Shown piece after piece: positions 49,541 to 59,274 of a stretch of DNA of 64,000 nt. The notes beneath the pieces were generated by a model. The model was not told the DNA's origin, ran no database searches, and saw only the letters and a list, made by a program, of their open reading frames with translations. The stretch lies in contig JAEOTM010000032.1 in NCBI GenBank assembly GCA_016839815.1, forward strand, positions 1 through 64,000, in the 5' to 3' direction. The position numbers and the translations under genes are program-made. The DNA comes from Candidatus Hodarchaeota archaeon. GTDB taxonomy: Archaea; Asgardarchaeota; Heimdallarchaeia; Hodarchaeales; Hodarchaeaceae. Every line of letters starts with the position of its first letter. Within the stretch, counting starts at the first letter, position 1.

Positions 49541-49617
49541 CTTCATACGGTCTTGAGGATCTTGTAGAAAATGCTTCCGAAACAACGAAGCAAATAAAGG
49601 AAATCATACCCCATTAA
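49541..49617 (+). pseudogene. Fragment: duplicated 3' end of the longin-roadblock gene
   Basis: Translates to PSYGLEDLVENASETTKQIKEIIPH*, versus PSYGLEDLVVNVSETVKQIKEIIPH* at the end of the 47872 CDS; no upstream part of the gene is present. Confidence 0.85.
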
Positions 49618-49735
49618 TTAGTATGCATTCAATTTTGATGAGTTCACCTGTGGAAAGTTTTTTTTAGCTAAGAAGTCCTATCGAAACCGATTCATTTGCC
49701 TTCGTAATTTAATTAGTTATGTAGGAGGATTTGTA

Positions 49736-50473
49736 ATGAAAAAGACAATTATTTACACCTCATTATTTATTTTAGTCTTATTGAAATTAAGTACCATTAA
49801 TCTTGCAGTTGCATCGGTAGAAATAACTGATCAGTCTATTTTTGAGCCAAATCTGGAATGGAAAGTATCCGTAGGTGATGTAAAACAATTTACATACAGA
49901 AAAGTCTATGACTTGTATGACAGTGACGAAGATGGGAATCCAAATACCCAGAGGATGTATGCTGAGCTTGAAAACGGAACTGAAACTGAAATCACCATAA
50001 CTTCTGGATCAACCCTATCTTGTGAAATCTTAGCATTGGATGAGTATGCAACAATACAGATCACAATCAACGGAATTGAGTTGGATCCCCAAGAAGGAGG
50101 TGGGGGTGTACTGATGAAAACTACTGATAATAAAACCTACTGGGAGGAAATTGCTAGCCAAATCTCTGATGAACACCAAAATGTTTCTGTAGAAGGAAAT
50201 CTATTGGTTCACCGATCAAAAGACAGTTGGTCTGACAAGACTTTTGTAGGGATTACGAAAACGAATTGGAAAACTGGTTGGCTTGAATATGTGTACAGTA
50301 AGGAAACAAATAGCACACATATTCTTAGAGAAATGGAAATAACCACAGGAGGAACCCCAGGACTTATTCCAGGATTCGAAATTGCACCCCTCTATGTTCC
50401 ATTAATAGTATTGGCTACTTTATTTTTGAGAAAACGGAATAGGAAAGACTTCACATGTAATATGAAAAAGTAA
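49736..50473 (+). CDS. Secreted/surface protein, tandem-duplicate paralog
   Basis: High similarity along its length to the 48762 CDS; C-term GLIPGFEIAPLYVPLIVLATLFLRKRNRKDFTCNMKK. Confidence 0.8.
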   Translation: MKKTIIYTSLFILVLLKLSTINLAVASVEITDQSIFEPNLEWKVSVGDVKQFTYRKVYDLYDSDEDGNPNTQRMYAELENGTETEITITSGSTLSCEILALDEYATIQITINGIELDPQEGGGGVLMKTTDNKTYWEEIASQISDEHQNVSVEGNLLVHRSKDSWSDKTFVGITKTNWKTGWLEYVYSKETNSTHILREMEITTGGTPGLIPGFEIAPLYVPLIVLATLFLRKRNRKDFTCNMKK

Positions 50474-50573
50474 ACAAAACCCTCAAGAAATCGGATCAAT
50501 AGTCATTTATTTGAAGTAAACTCAGAGTTCTTAGTTAAATATTAAGATTAATTTATTTAATGAGTGTATTCAG

Positions 50574-51050
50574 ATGTCAAACGCGTCATTTTTTCTACAA
50601 CCTCCATTTAGCGAATTTCCCTTCAAAACTTTCCCCCAAGTAATAGACAAATTAGAATATCTTGGTCGAGATGAGGAGCAGACACCTTATGAAATTTCTC
50701 CAGGTACTGACCTTTGTATCAGTGATACTTATTATTCCTTGGGCTTTTTAACTTATTTACATTCCTATGGGAAAGTAGTCTCCAAAAATGGGGAATGGTT
50801 TCTAGGTCCCAAGGGAAATCCTGACTCTGATAAACCGTATAGGTTCGCTCTCATATCTGATGCCGCGCTAATTCTTGAACAACTATTTGAAGGTTCCAAA
50901 AATGTACAAGAACTTGATAAAAAGTTATCTGATCTTTCTTCTGAAGAAATAACCACCTATCTTAGCATTCTTTCCTTAATTACTCAGAAAGGGAAAGTGA
51001 CTCAAGAGGCAAAGGGATGGGATGCATCTTATGTGCTTAAAGATTGGTAG
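50574..51050 (+). CDS. Hypothetical protein, possible winged-helix fold
   Basis: 158 aa ORF on the main coding strand with no competing ORF of similar quality; 'TYLSILSLITQKGKVTQEAKGWDASYVLKDW'. Confidence 0.5.
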   Translation: MSNASFFLQPPFSEFPFKTFPQVIDKLEYLGRDEEQTPYEISPGTDLCISDTYYSLGFLTYLHSYGKVVSKNGEWFLGPKGNPDSDKPYRFALISDAALILEQLFEGSKNVQELDKKLSDLSSEEITTYLSILSLITQKGKVTQEAKGWDASYVLKDW

Positions 51051-51157
51051 GTTTTCCTAGCAATATTTACAAGAAACATAATTTAGCTGTTTCTACGAAT
51101 ACCTACTCCTTCTACTTGGAACAAATTCATGTCCGATAGTCGAAATGAGGCGTTAGC

Positions 51158-52225
51158 ATGGCTAATTATGATTTAGAAAAAATAAAAAAGACCCAACGTG
51201 AATTATCCGAACTGATTGGCGTTTCAGGATTCGAGGCACCTGTAGTAAACTATGTAAAAGCTGAAATAGAGAAATTTGTTGATAAAGTATGGGTTGATCC
51301 TTTAGGATCATTACTAGCAATAAAAAAAGGAGAAAACCCTTCAGAGAAGCTTCTTCTTGATGCCCATGTTGATGAAATCGGTTTTATGATCAATTACATA
51401 GATCCCAAGGGATTCTTACGCTTTGTGCCAATCGGTGGATGGGATAATCGCATTTTACTTGGTCAATCCGTTAAAATAATTGGGAAAGATAATAAAATTT
51501 ATGACGGAATAACAGGATCTAAACCCCCACATTTAACAACGCAAAAAGAACGTCAAACAGCAGTTAAAGTTTCGGATATGTATATTGATACTGGAATGTC
51601 ATCCGAACAGATTATTGAAGCAGGGATTCATATCGGCTCTGTAGGAACATTATATGATCCATTTGTAGAATTTCCGAACGGTATGATCAGAGGTAAAGCC
51701 TTTGATGATAGAACTGGTGTAAATGTATTAATCCAAATAATTCGGGAGTTTTCACAAACTAGCCACATCGATGATCTTTTCTTCAGTTTTACAATGGGAG
51801 AAGAAGTAGGAGGAAGAGGAGCTGGTCCAGCTGCTTTTTCTCTTGATCCAACAATGGCTGTAGCCATTGAAAATACAACAGCTGCCGATGTTCCAGGAAT
51901 TCGCGATTCAGAGTGCCCAGCATACATTGGTCGAGGCCCCGCAATCTCTGTTGCAGATCGGTCAATGATCGCTCATCCTAGGGTAAATGAACGGTTAATT
52001 CAAAATGCAGAGTATGAAAATATCCCGTATCACATGAAAAAGCCCATTTTTGGCGGTACAAATGCCGGTATCATTCATAAATCACGAGCAGGAATTCCTT
52101 CCTCGGTTGTTTCTGTCCCATGTCGATACATTCACTCACCAACTTCCTTATTATCTTTGAAAGACATTTATCATACAGTACAATTAATTTCGGCATTTAT
52201 TAGAAACCCTAGCCTAGCTAGATAA
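51158..52225 (+). CDS. M42-family metallopeptidase (second copy)
   Basis: 'LLDAHVDEIGFMI', 'GKAFDDRTGVNVLIQII', 'FTMGEEVGGRGAG', 'IPSSVVSVPCRYIHSPTS'. Confidence 0.93.
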   Translation: MANYDLEKIKKTQRELSELIGVSGFEAPVVNYVKAEIEKFVDKVWVDPLGSLLAIKKGENPSEKLLLDAHVDEIGFMINYIDPKGFLRFVPIGGWDNRILLGQSVKIIGKDNKIYDGITGSKPPHLTTQKERQTAVKVSDMYIDTGMSSEQIIEAGIHIGSVGTLYDPFVEFPNGMIRGKAFDDRTGVNVLIQIIREFSQTSHIDDLFFSFTMGEEVGGRGAGPAAFSLDPTMAVAIENTTAADVPGIRDSECPAYIGRGPAISVADRSMIAHPRVNERLIQNAEYENIPYHMKKPIFGGTNAGIIHKSRAGIPSSVVSVPCRYIHSPTSLLSLKDIYHTVQLISAFIRNPSLAR

Positions 52226-52328
52226 ACAGATTAAGTTGATTAAAGGCATTAGCGAGAGTTTAATAAGATGCATAGGATCATAAATAGAAGAATCCAAGTA
52301 ATTTGGCAGTGAAAGGAGACTAAGGAGA

Positions 52329-54695
52329 TTGACTGAAGAATCAGTAATTTGGGATTTAAAGGATATTAAAAGTAAAGATACTGAAGTAAAGTGGACGGCT
52401 GTAAACAATCTTAGTAAGTTCCTCCAGAATAACCCAGAGAATTTTCGCACCCGGATGATCATTAAATCGTTCCTTACATTGATTAATGATCCACATGAAG
52501 GCATCCGAGAAGCAATTTATGCAACCTTAATCAAGAATCTCCAACCGAGTCAACTTGAAGGACTTATCAAACGAGGAATAGTGGATTCCAGTCCTAGCAT
52601 ACGCTCTATTAGTTTAGAATGGTTGAATTCCACGAATCATACTTCTGTCACTTCTCAAGCGGTCTCATCTCTGCAAGATCCAAGTGAAGCTGTCCGCAAG
52701 ATAGCACTCGATATTGTAGTTGCCAGAAATATTAGAGGGGTTGAGCAGAGGTTATTAGAACTACTTAAAAAGGAAAAAGGAGGCTTACGACGTACTGTTA
52801 TTTACGCGTTAGGAAAGATAAAAACCGCTACTGCAGTTGGCACTCTTATTGAAATAATGAGGGATCCAGAATTTGATGATTGGACTAGAAATCAAGCTAG
52901 TTCCGCATTAGAGCATTTAGGAGGGAAAGATTTAGTAATTCCTTTTCTTGAAAATTTAATTGATGATAATGATTATGTCCGACAAACTGCTGCAGCTTTT
53001 CTTAAGAAAAATGAAAGTGATGTCACCTCAGTAGTTTTAACAGAAGGAAAACTTGAATATGTAGCGCTTCTCCAATATGCTACTTCAACTACAAAACAGG
53101 ATTTTGGTGGTACAATTAATACCCTTATTAATCAAATGACTGAAATCATTCTTTCGTATTCTATGCAGCTACAAAATCGGGATAAATTCTCATTAACAGA
53201 ACTATCAGAAGAATGGGGAGCCTCCTCCATCGCCGCAGAAATTATGCTGAAAAATTTTATCGATCTGAGGTTTTTTCCACAACCTGGAGGCATTTATTAT
53301 ACCGATAAAGGATTAAAAGCTCTCCTTATAGAGAAATTTAATGAGAAAAACTCTCTCATATTGACTGATATTAATGAAGAATCACCATTTAATGAAATTG
53401 ACATCGAGGTAATAAAAGAATTACTGAGTACTCTTACTGGATTAAAGTGTGTTTTTTCTGATTTATATGTCCACGAACAAACCTTTAGTGAAATATCAGA
53501 GAAATTTACGATAAACGGACTCCTACCTTTGAAAGAAATAAGTACGTCACTTAAACAACCCTTAGAACTGGTCACTCTGGAATTTACCCAAGCATTTATT
53601 TCAACTGACGAAGGTTGGGTAAATTCCCAAGGTGAATATCTTACGTACAAGTTTATTAGCCAAAAAGCGAAAGATTTCCTTATAGAAAACCAAATAATTA
53701 ATTTAAAAGTGTTTTTGGCTAGCTTAGGAGATCCAAATATTGATATATCAGTCTTAAAACCAATTATTGAGAGTCATTCACCAGGTAAGTGGCTAGATGA
53801 CATCCAAGTATATATCACTCAGGAAGAATTCAATGAAATTGAAGAAAATTCCATCAGAATTGATGAAGATCGAGTAAAACATTTACTAGATCCAATAAAT
53901 ATGAACTTCCCACAGTTTCTCGAAAGTCTACAGAAAGTATTGGAAATTAGTACCTACCAATCTTCAGAGGGCCAATTAATTTCTCTAGAAAGTCTCTATC
54001 CTCTCATTAATCAGGAAATTGATGAAAAACAACATATCTCACTGGAGGAATTTCTCAAGAACAATGCTCTAGATTCCAGTGTAAAATCTGTGATATTGAA
54101 TTATATTAATCAGAATTATCAGGGGAGAGTTGATGAAAGTGCCCAATATTTCTTTACACACAATATATTAAATGATGTGAAAAAAGAATTTCAAAACCAA
54201 ACAAGAATTAATTATTCTGTTCTTGGATTCAAACTTAATATACAAATCGATATTTTGCAGAAGATTATTCAGGATATTCTAAAAATCTCCGGAATCCACA
54301 ACAATCTTGGTGAATTAATTACACTGGAAGGAGTTAAAAATGAGTACAGGCAAATTATTGCTCATAAAGCTGAATTTCCGATATTAACTCTACTCGAAAT
54401 CCTTGAGGTGATTGATAATCAAAAAGCAATTAATGTTATTGAAGACCAAATAAAATCTGATCCTGCTCTCTACTTATCAGTTAATGGAGATCAAGTATGG
54501 ACTCATCGTCGGGCAATCGAAATTGTGAATAGATTTGTGAAAAGCCCTCAAAGCTTAACAAAAAAGGCGATTTCTTTTTCTGATATAAGTCAAGAAACGA
54601 AAGTGTCTCAACCTGACATAGTTACTATTCTCAATACACTTGTAGACAAGAAACTTTTATCTGGAAGAGTTGAGAAGAAGAAATACGTTCAATAA
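52329..54695 (+). CDS. HEAT-repeat protein with tandem winged-helix-like C-terminal segments
   Basis: HEAT repeats 'RRTVIYALGKIKTATAVGTLIEIMRDPEFDDWTRNQASSALEHLGG'; later 'SLTELSEEWGASSIAAEIMLKNFIDLRFFPQPGGIYYT' and 'ISFSDISQETKVSQPDIVTILNTLVDKKLLSGRVEKKKYV'. Confidence 0.7.
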   Translation: MTEESVIWDLKDIKSKDTEVKWTAVNNLSKFLQNNPENFRTRMIIKSFLTLINDPHEGIREAIYATLIKNLQPSQLEGLIKRGIVDSSPSIRSISLEWLNSTNHTSVTSQAVSSLQDPSEAVRKIALDIVVARNIRGVEQRLLELLKKEKGGLRRTVIYALGKIKTATAVGTLIEIMRDPEFDDWTRNQASSALEHLGGKDLVIPFLENLIDDNDYVRQTAAAFLKKNESDVTSVVLTEGKLEYVALLQYATSTTKQDFGGTINTLINQMTEIILSYSMQLQNRDKFSLTELSEEWGASSIAAEIMLKNFIDLRFFPQPGGIYYTDKGLKALLIEKFNEKNSLILTDINEESPFNEIDIEVIKELLSTLTGLKCVFSDLYVHEQTFSEISEKFTINGLLPLKEISTSLKQPLELVTLEFTQAFISTDEGWVNSQGEYLTYKFISQKAKDFLIENQIINLKVFLASLGDPNIDISVLKPIIESHSPGKWLDDIQVYITQEEFNEIEENSIRIDEDRVKHLLDPINMNFPQFLESLQKVLEISTYQSSEGQLISLESLYPLINQEIDEKQHISLEEFLKNNALDSSVKSVILNYINQNYQGRVDESAQYFFTHNILNDVKKEFQNQTRINYSVLGFKLNIQIDILQKIIQDILKISGIHNNLGELITLEGVKNEYRQIIAHKAEFPILTLLEILEVIDNQKAINVIEDQIKSDPALYLSVNGDQVWTHRRAIEIVNRFVKSPQSLTKKAISFSDISQETKVSQPDIVTILNTLVDKKLLSGRVEKKKYVQ

Positions 54696-54721
54696 CATGC
54701 AATCTTAGGACATACATAGAA

Positions 54722-55441
54722 ATGAGTCAACCTCTAAGCATAATAGTAGACCATAGAGAGCCTCCAGAAATTAAAAGAAGGTTGATTAAACTAGGTATGG
54801 AGATTAAGGAAGAACAACTGGATGTTGCCGATTATGTCTTATCTGATACCGTAGCTGTTGAAAGAAAGACAGGTGCAGATCTTATTTCATCTATCACAGA
54901 TAATCGGTTATTTGAACAAATAGATCGATTAATAGCAACTTATGAACAACCAATTCTAATTTTAGAGAATTTAGAAACAGCTTTTGAACGAACAGAATGG
55001 AAAAAACGTAAAAAACACGTTTTTGGAGCTTTAACCTATATATTTCTCCGAAGACAAGTACCAACTGTACCAACGACACGAAAAAGTGAAACAGCTATTC
55101 TACTAAATCGAATAGCCTCATGGACTCAAGAAGAAAAATCTGATCCCTTAATAGCAAGAAAATCACCTAAAAAACGTTCTCTGAGAGATGACCAACTCTT
55201 CTTTCTTCAAGGATTGTATAATACAGGGCAGAAAAAAGGGGAAATACTACTTGACTCCTTTGGTAATAGCCCAGAGAATGTGTTAAACTCAATTTTACAA
55301 ACAGAGGTAGTCTACACAAAAACAGGAAATCCAAAAGGACTCGAAGGGCCAATGAAAGCACTAGAAGGATTTGGCCCAAAGTATGTGATGAGTAACCAAC
55401 GACTACTTCGATCCTCAGAGACTCAAAACTCAAGAAAATAG
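54722..55441 (+). CDS. ERCC4-type (XPF/Mus81-like) nuclease without helicase domain
   Basis: 'IIVDHREPPEIKRRL', 'DVADYVLSDTVAVERKTGADLISSI' ERKxxxD nuclease motif; C-terminal HhH-like segment. Confidence 0.88.
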   Translation: MSQPLSIIVDHREPPEIKRRLIKLGMEIKEEQLDVADYVLSDTVAVERKTGADLISSITDNRLFEQIDRLIATYEQPILILENLETAFERTEWKKRKKHVFGALTYIFLRRQVPTVPTTRKSETAILLNRIASWTQEEKSDPLIARKSPKKRSLRDDQLFFLQGLYNTGQKKGEILLDSFGNSPENVLNSILQTEVVYTKTGNPKGLEGPMKALEGFGPKYVMSNQRLLRSSETQNSRK

Positions 55442-55457
55442 TCATTTTCTTTCATAA

Positions 55458-55721
55458 TCAGTGCCAAAAGTACTGAATAGAATCAATTTTAGTGTTTAAA
55501 TCAGTATATTCCTGATTTGCTTCACGAATAACACTTATAACACATTCTAACGGTTGTTTTATTCTACAAATAGGTAACCATGGGCATTCCAACTCACAAA
55601 ATGGAAACGGAATGATTTTCATTCTTTTTCGAAGCTGTCTCAATTCATCTGTAAGAAGCTTACGAGTCGTACTATGTAGCTCATTTATTCCACCAGAATC
55701 AAGATTAAAATCGGAATGCAT
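55458..55721 (-). CDS. Small Cys-containing hypothetical protein; true start uncertain
   Basis: 'FPFCELECPWLPICRIKQPLECVISVI'; frame stays open upstream to ~55861 without ATG/GTG/TTG. Confidence 0.4.
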   Translation of the reverse strand: MHSDFNLDSGGINELHSTTRKLLTDELRQLRKRMKIIPFPFCELECPWLPICRIKQPLECVISVIREANQEYTDLNTKIDSIQYFWH

Positions 55722-55846
55722 TTCAGAGTCAATACAGTAGAGACAACTAGGATTTATAAAAACTTCTATGGCCTTTAAATAGGATTTACCAGAGAGAGAA
55801 CATCGAAAATGACGAAAATGAAACCGTCGTTGAATAGATGATATGT

Positions 55847-56653
55847 TTACTTTGGCATTTCATAGCTATAACTAAGATCAGGAAATGATTCTTCTCGTAC
55901 CTCACGATTATATTCCTGAACTGCAGATAAAATATGCTTTTTGAGATCCGCATATCTCTTCACAAATTTTGCTTTAAAATCAAAATAACCCAACATGTCA
56001 TATGTTACTAGAACCTGACCTGAACAATGTGGGCCAGCACCAATTCCAATTGTTGGAATTGAGACCGCTTCAGTTATATTCTTAGCTACTTCCCACGGGA
56101 TAGCTTCTAATACCAGAGAGAAGATACCAGCTTCTTCTAAAACCCGAGCTTCTTCTATTAATTTCTTTGCTGTTTCCTCTGATCTACCTTGTACCTTGAA
56201 GCCACCAAATTTGTGAATTGATTGAGGGGTTAAGCCTAAGTGTCCCATCACAGGAATTCCTGCATCTAAAATTCCCTCTATTGCTGAAATACGCTCACTT
56301 CCTCCTTCTAGCTTAATAGCTTCTGCATTTCCTAATTGAATCAATTTTATTGAATTTCTAATCGCTTCTTCACGAGAGACCTGGAATGTGCCAAAGGGTA
56401 GATCCCCAACTACCATAGCGGATTTGGCACCCCTAGCTACAGCCTGTGTGTGTCTAATAGAATCCTCTAATGTGACACGAAGAGTAGTTTTTTGACCATA
56501 AACCACCATTCCCATAGTATCTCCTACTAGAAGAATGTCAGTTCCAGCTTCATCAAGAATTGAAGCCATTACATAATCATACGCCGTTAACATCGTGATC
56601 TTCTGATTTGAATCATATAATTCCATAATATCTAATACTGTTTTCTTTTTCAA
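55847..56653 (-). CDS. panB: 3-methyl-2-oxobutanoate hydroxymethyltransferase
   Basis: 'MLTAYDYVMASILDEAGTDILLVGDTMGMVVYG', 'VMGHLGLTPQSIHKFGGFKVQGR', 'TIGIGAGPHCSGQVLV'. Confidence 0.95.
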   Translation of the reverse strand: MKKKTVLDIMELYDSNQKITMLTAYDYVMASILDEAGTDILLVGDTMGMVVYGQKTTLRVTLEDSIRHTQAVARGAKSAMVVGDLPFGTFQVSREEAIRNSIKLIQLGNAEAIKLEGGSERISAIEGILDAGIPVMGHLGLTPQSIHKFGGFKVQGRSEETAKKLIEEARVLEEAGIFSLVLEAIPWEVAKNITEAVSIPTIGIGAGPHCSGQVLVTYDMLGYFDFKAKFVKRYADLKKHILSAVQEYNREVREESFPDLSYSYEMPK

Positions 56654-56662
56654 TCTTTCACC

Positions 56663-57442
56663 TCATATAGTCAACTTATCAGTCTCTGCTAGTGATTTTA
56701 ATCTCTCAGACATAAATATTAGAGCATCTTGTAATAATGATTCGTTATTAAATTGGTTTAATCGTTCAGTAAGTTCAGCTTTTGATAAATTTGAAAGTTT
56801 TTTAGCAAAATCGATCATCTCGGGAACTGCACGGATTATATTATTGGTGATTGAAACATTTGCAGTGAGGGAAGTTCGAGATAATGGATTAAGATCTACA
56901 GTTACAACATTCTTACCTAAGTGTCTTAATGCCTGAGTGCGATCTCCATCCTCTAATGGTACAAAAACACAATCTGAGATTGCTATTCCACGAGTATCCA
57001 CAATACGTCTCAAATGAGAAATTTCGTCTATGGTTTCTTGAAATTCTGGATCAAGACCTAATATCTTTTCAGCTCCAGCACCAATAAGTTTAGTTTTAAT
57101 TGCCTGTTCTCTTTCTTGCGATCGATAAAACAGATTAATTTCGAGGGGAGCACGGAGAAGTTTCCCTAAAGCCACAATCTCCTCCGGACACATGGCTGCA
57201 ACATTTCCGTTGACAGAAATAACAGGTTTCTTAGCTGCAAGCATTTTCAGAACTGCAAATTCCTCCTGTTTTAATGCAAACTCGGGAGTAACCTCACCTA
57301 GAATATAGTCAAATGCCTCTCCTCTCCCATGAGCAATAAGTCCTGCCTCTGCAACTACTTTTTGATGCATTCCACTTATTATAGCTTCTCGAACGGTTAA
57401 CGATAAGTATCTTGGATGATCTTTGGGAATTTCATGGTTCAT
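56663..57442 (-). CDS. 4-phosphopantoate--beta-alanine ligase (archaeal phosphopantothenate synthetase)
   Basis: 'IPKDHPRYLSLTVREAI', 'AEAGLIAHGRGEAFDYILGE', 'SVNGNVAAMCPEEIV', 'VDLNPLSRTS'; in CoA gene cluster. Confidence 0.92.
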   Translation of the reverse strand: MNHEIPKDHPRYLSLTVREAIISGMHQKVVAEAGLIAHGRGEAFDYILGEVTPEFALKQEEFAVLKMLAAKKPVISVNGNVAAMCPEEIVALGKLLRAPLEINLFYRSQEREQAIKTKLIGAGAEKILGLDPEFQETIDEISHLRRIVDTRGIAISDCVFVPLEDGDRTQALRHLGKNVVTVDLNPLSRTSLTANVSITNNIIRAVPEMIDFAKKLSNLSKAELTERLNQFNNESLLQDALIFMSERLKSLAETDKLTI

Positions 57443-57444
57443 AA

Positions 57445-58329
57445 TTAATTTAATCTCCTTACAGTCTGTTCACATATCTCTTCAGGTTGAATTGTACCAA
57501 ATGGTAACTGGACATCACTTAATTCATCAGAATTTGTATAAAATATGAACAATGCATCTCCTAACATTATTTGGGCCCCAATTATTTGCGTAGGAAGACT
57601 CTCCAAAATTGTTTGAAGTTGTGGGGAACATAATTGAACTCTATGTGTAAATTCTTTCACAGAATGTATGAATGTAGTAAAGTCTGGATTTTTAATCAGA
57701 TTTGCGATTAATTCAGAGCTGGTACGATTAATTATTTCCCGCTTTCTGGGATTAGATAGCACGGATGAGGTGGAAAGAGGCCCTAAAGATACTGTAGCAA
57801 CTTTCCAATCATCATTCTTTATCATGTTAATCGTTTCACCGTAACCAGGAGCTCCCCCTCTAATACGAATCTCCAATCCCCCCTGGAATAAGCCAATTAC
57901 ATCCCCCAAACCGGATTTTGTAAGTACCTCAGCTTTGTGAGCAACTTGAAATAGCTCGAGATCACTTAATCCAAGGTTAAAGAATTCATTAATACAGAAC
58001 GCCGTTCCTAATGCTCCAGCTGCTGAAGCTCCGAAACCACTACTAAGTGGAATTTCAAACTGATGATGAATCTCAAAATTCCATTGTTTACTCTCTGGAA
58101 GTAGTAATTTAATCGTTTTTTGGGTAATCAAAGTGCGAGATGCTGGCTGAGGGACGTCATCAAAGTGAACAACAACTGTCGATTTGTCAGTTTTCTGAAT
58201 AGAAGTTTTTACTCCTCTTTGAATGGAAAAACCAGCCCCTCTTGACCCAATTTCAAGCAAGCTATCATACTGATCGTTTATTTCGAAAAGACCTGTTAGA
58301 TGAGCAGCAACCCAAAATTCCGTTTTCAT
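57445..58329 (-). CDS. Pantoate kinase (GHMP superfamily)
   Basis: 'FEIPLSSGFGASAAGALGTAFCINEF' GHMP motif; located between PPS and panE-like genes. Confidence 0.88.
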   Translation of the reverse strand: MKTEFWVAAHLTGLFEINDQYDSLLEIGSRGAGFSIQRGVKTSIQKTDKSTVVVHFDDVPQPASRTLITQKTIKLLLPESKQWNFEIHHQFEIPLSSGFGASAAGALGTAFCINEFFNLGLSDLELFQVAHKAEVLTKSGLGDVIGLFQGGLEIRIRGGAPGYGETINMIKNDDWKVATVSLGPLSTSSVLSNPRKREIINRTSSELIANLIKNPDFTTFIHSVKEFTHRVQLCSPQLQTILESLPTQIIGAQIMLGDALFIFYTNSDELSDVQLPFGTIQPEEICEQTVRRLN

Positions 58330-58341
58330 TGCTACATTAAC

Positions 58342-59274
58342 TCAACTTATTAGTATTTTCTTTTCTTTTGTTTCAAGATGACGAATTACTTCTGTAATCG
58401 CCATATTAACAGGTGCTTTCATTCCATGAACTCGACTTTCTGTAGTAATATATCCGTTCATAAATTCAATCTCTGTACGACGTCCTCGCTCGATATCCTG
58501 AAGCATACTACATTTATTATCCTTTGTTTTATTAATCACTTCTTTTATAAATTCAGGAGAAGTAGAAAAATCTTCATCTGGAAGAAGCTGATTAGCTAGA
58601 GCTATTCCTTCTTTAAGAATCGCGTTAAAAATCCGTACAAAAGAAGGCCGTTTTAGAATCTCTCCATTCTTTGCATGAAGAATCGTACCAAGTGGACAGA
58701 TAGCAGCATTAGCAAGGAGCTTATACCACATTTTTAACTGAATATTTTGAGTTTCTTTTATATTGAAACCTGATGAGGATAGTATTTGCTCAACTTGGCT
58801 ACTAAATCCATTTCCTTTACCTGATACAATTCCGAAAGAAGTCTTTCCAAAAGCAACATGCTTCACAACTGCTGGTTGAAGGTGTTCTGCTGCCTCTGTA
58901 GTAACAGCACGATAAATTGGATTTTCCGGAAAATTTTCCTTGAATATGGTTTCATTTCCCATTCCATTCTGAATAATGAATATGGGTGTTTCTTTATTGA
59001 TCCGATTAGATAGCGAACTTGCTACAGTATGATTATCGTATGCTTTAGTTGTGACAAATAACGCGTCGGATTTTTGTTGTGTAGGATTATATTCGGTATT
59101 TGCAGGTAAGAACGAAACAATGTTTGATTCATCCTCTAAAATCGTGAGGCCTTTTTCTTGAATTTTGTTGACGTGATCTTTTCGTCCAACTACATCTACA
59201 TCAAAACCCGAATAAGCAACTCTACCAGCAAATAATGAACCGATACTTCCTGCTCCAATAACGGATATATTCAT
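58342..59274 (-). CDS. panE: 2-dehydropantoate 2-reductase
   Basis: 'ISVIGAGSIGSLFAGRVAYSGFDVDVVGR', 'TTKAYDNHTVA', 'KMWYKLLANAAICPLGTILH'. Confidence 0.9.
   Translation of the reverse strand: MNISVIGAGSIGSLFAGRVAYSGFDVDVVGRKDHVNKIQEKGLTILEDESNIVSFLPANTEYNPTQQKSDALFVTTKAYDNHTVASSLSNRINKETPIFIIQNGMGNETIFKENFPENPIYRAVTTEAAEHLQPAVVKHVAFGKTSFGIVSGKGNGFSSQVEQILSSSGFNIKETQNIQLKMWYKLLANAAICPLGTILHAKNGEILKRPSFVRIFNAILKEGIALANQLLPDEDFSTSPEFIKEVINKTKDNKCSMLQDIERGRRTEIEFMNGYITTESRVHGMKAPVNMAITEVIRHLETKEKKILIS

Larger units (their letters stand above)
48566..50486 (+). repeat. Tandem segmental duplication, two ~0.95-0.98 kb units (48566-49540; 49541-50486)
   Basis: Unit offset 974-975 nt: 'tacggtcttgaggatct' at 48571 and 49546; paralog starts at 48762 and 49736; both units end in 'taatatgaaaaagtaaacaaaa..ctcaa'. 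Confidence 0.85.

Noticed and set aside
51628-51927. 99-aa minus-strand ORF in the second M42 peptidase gene
   Set aside because: Antisense shadow of a strongly supported CDS.
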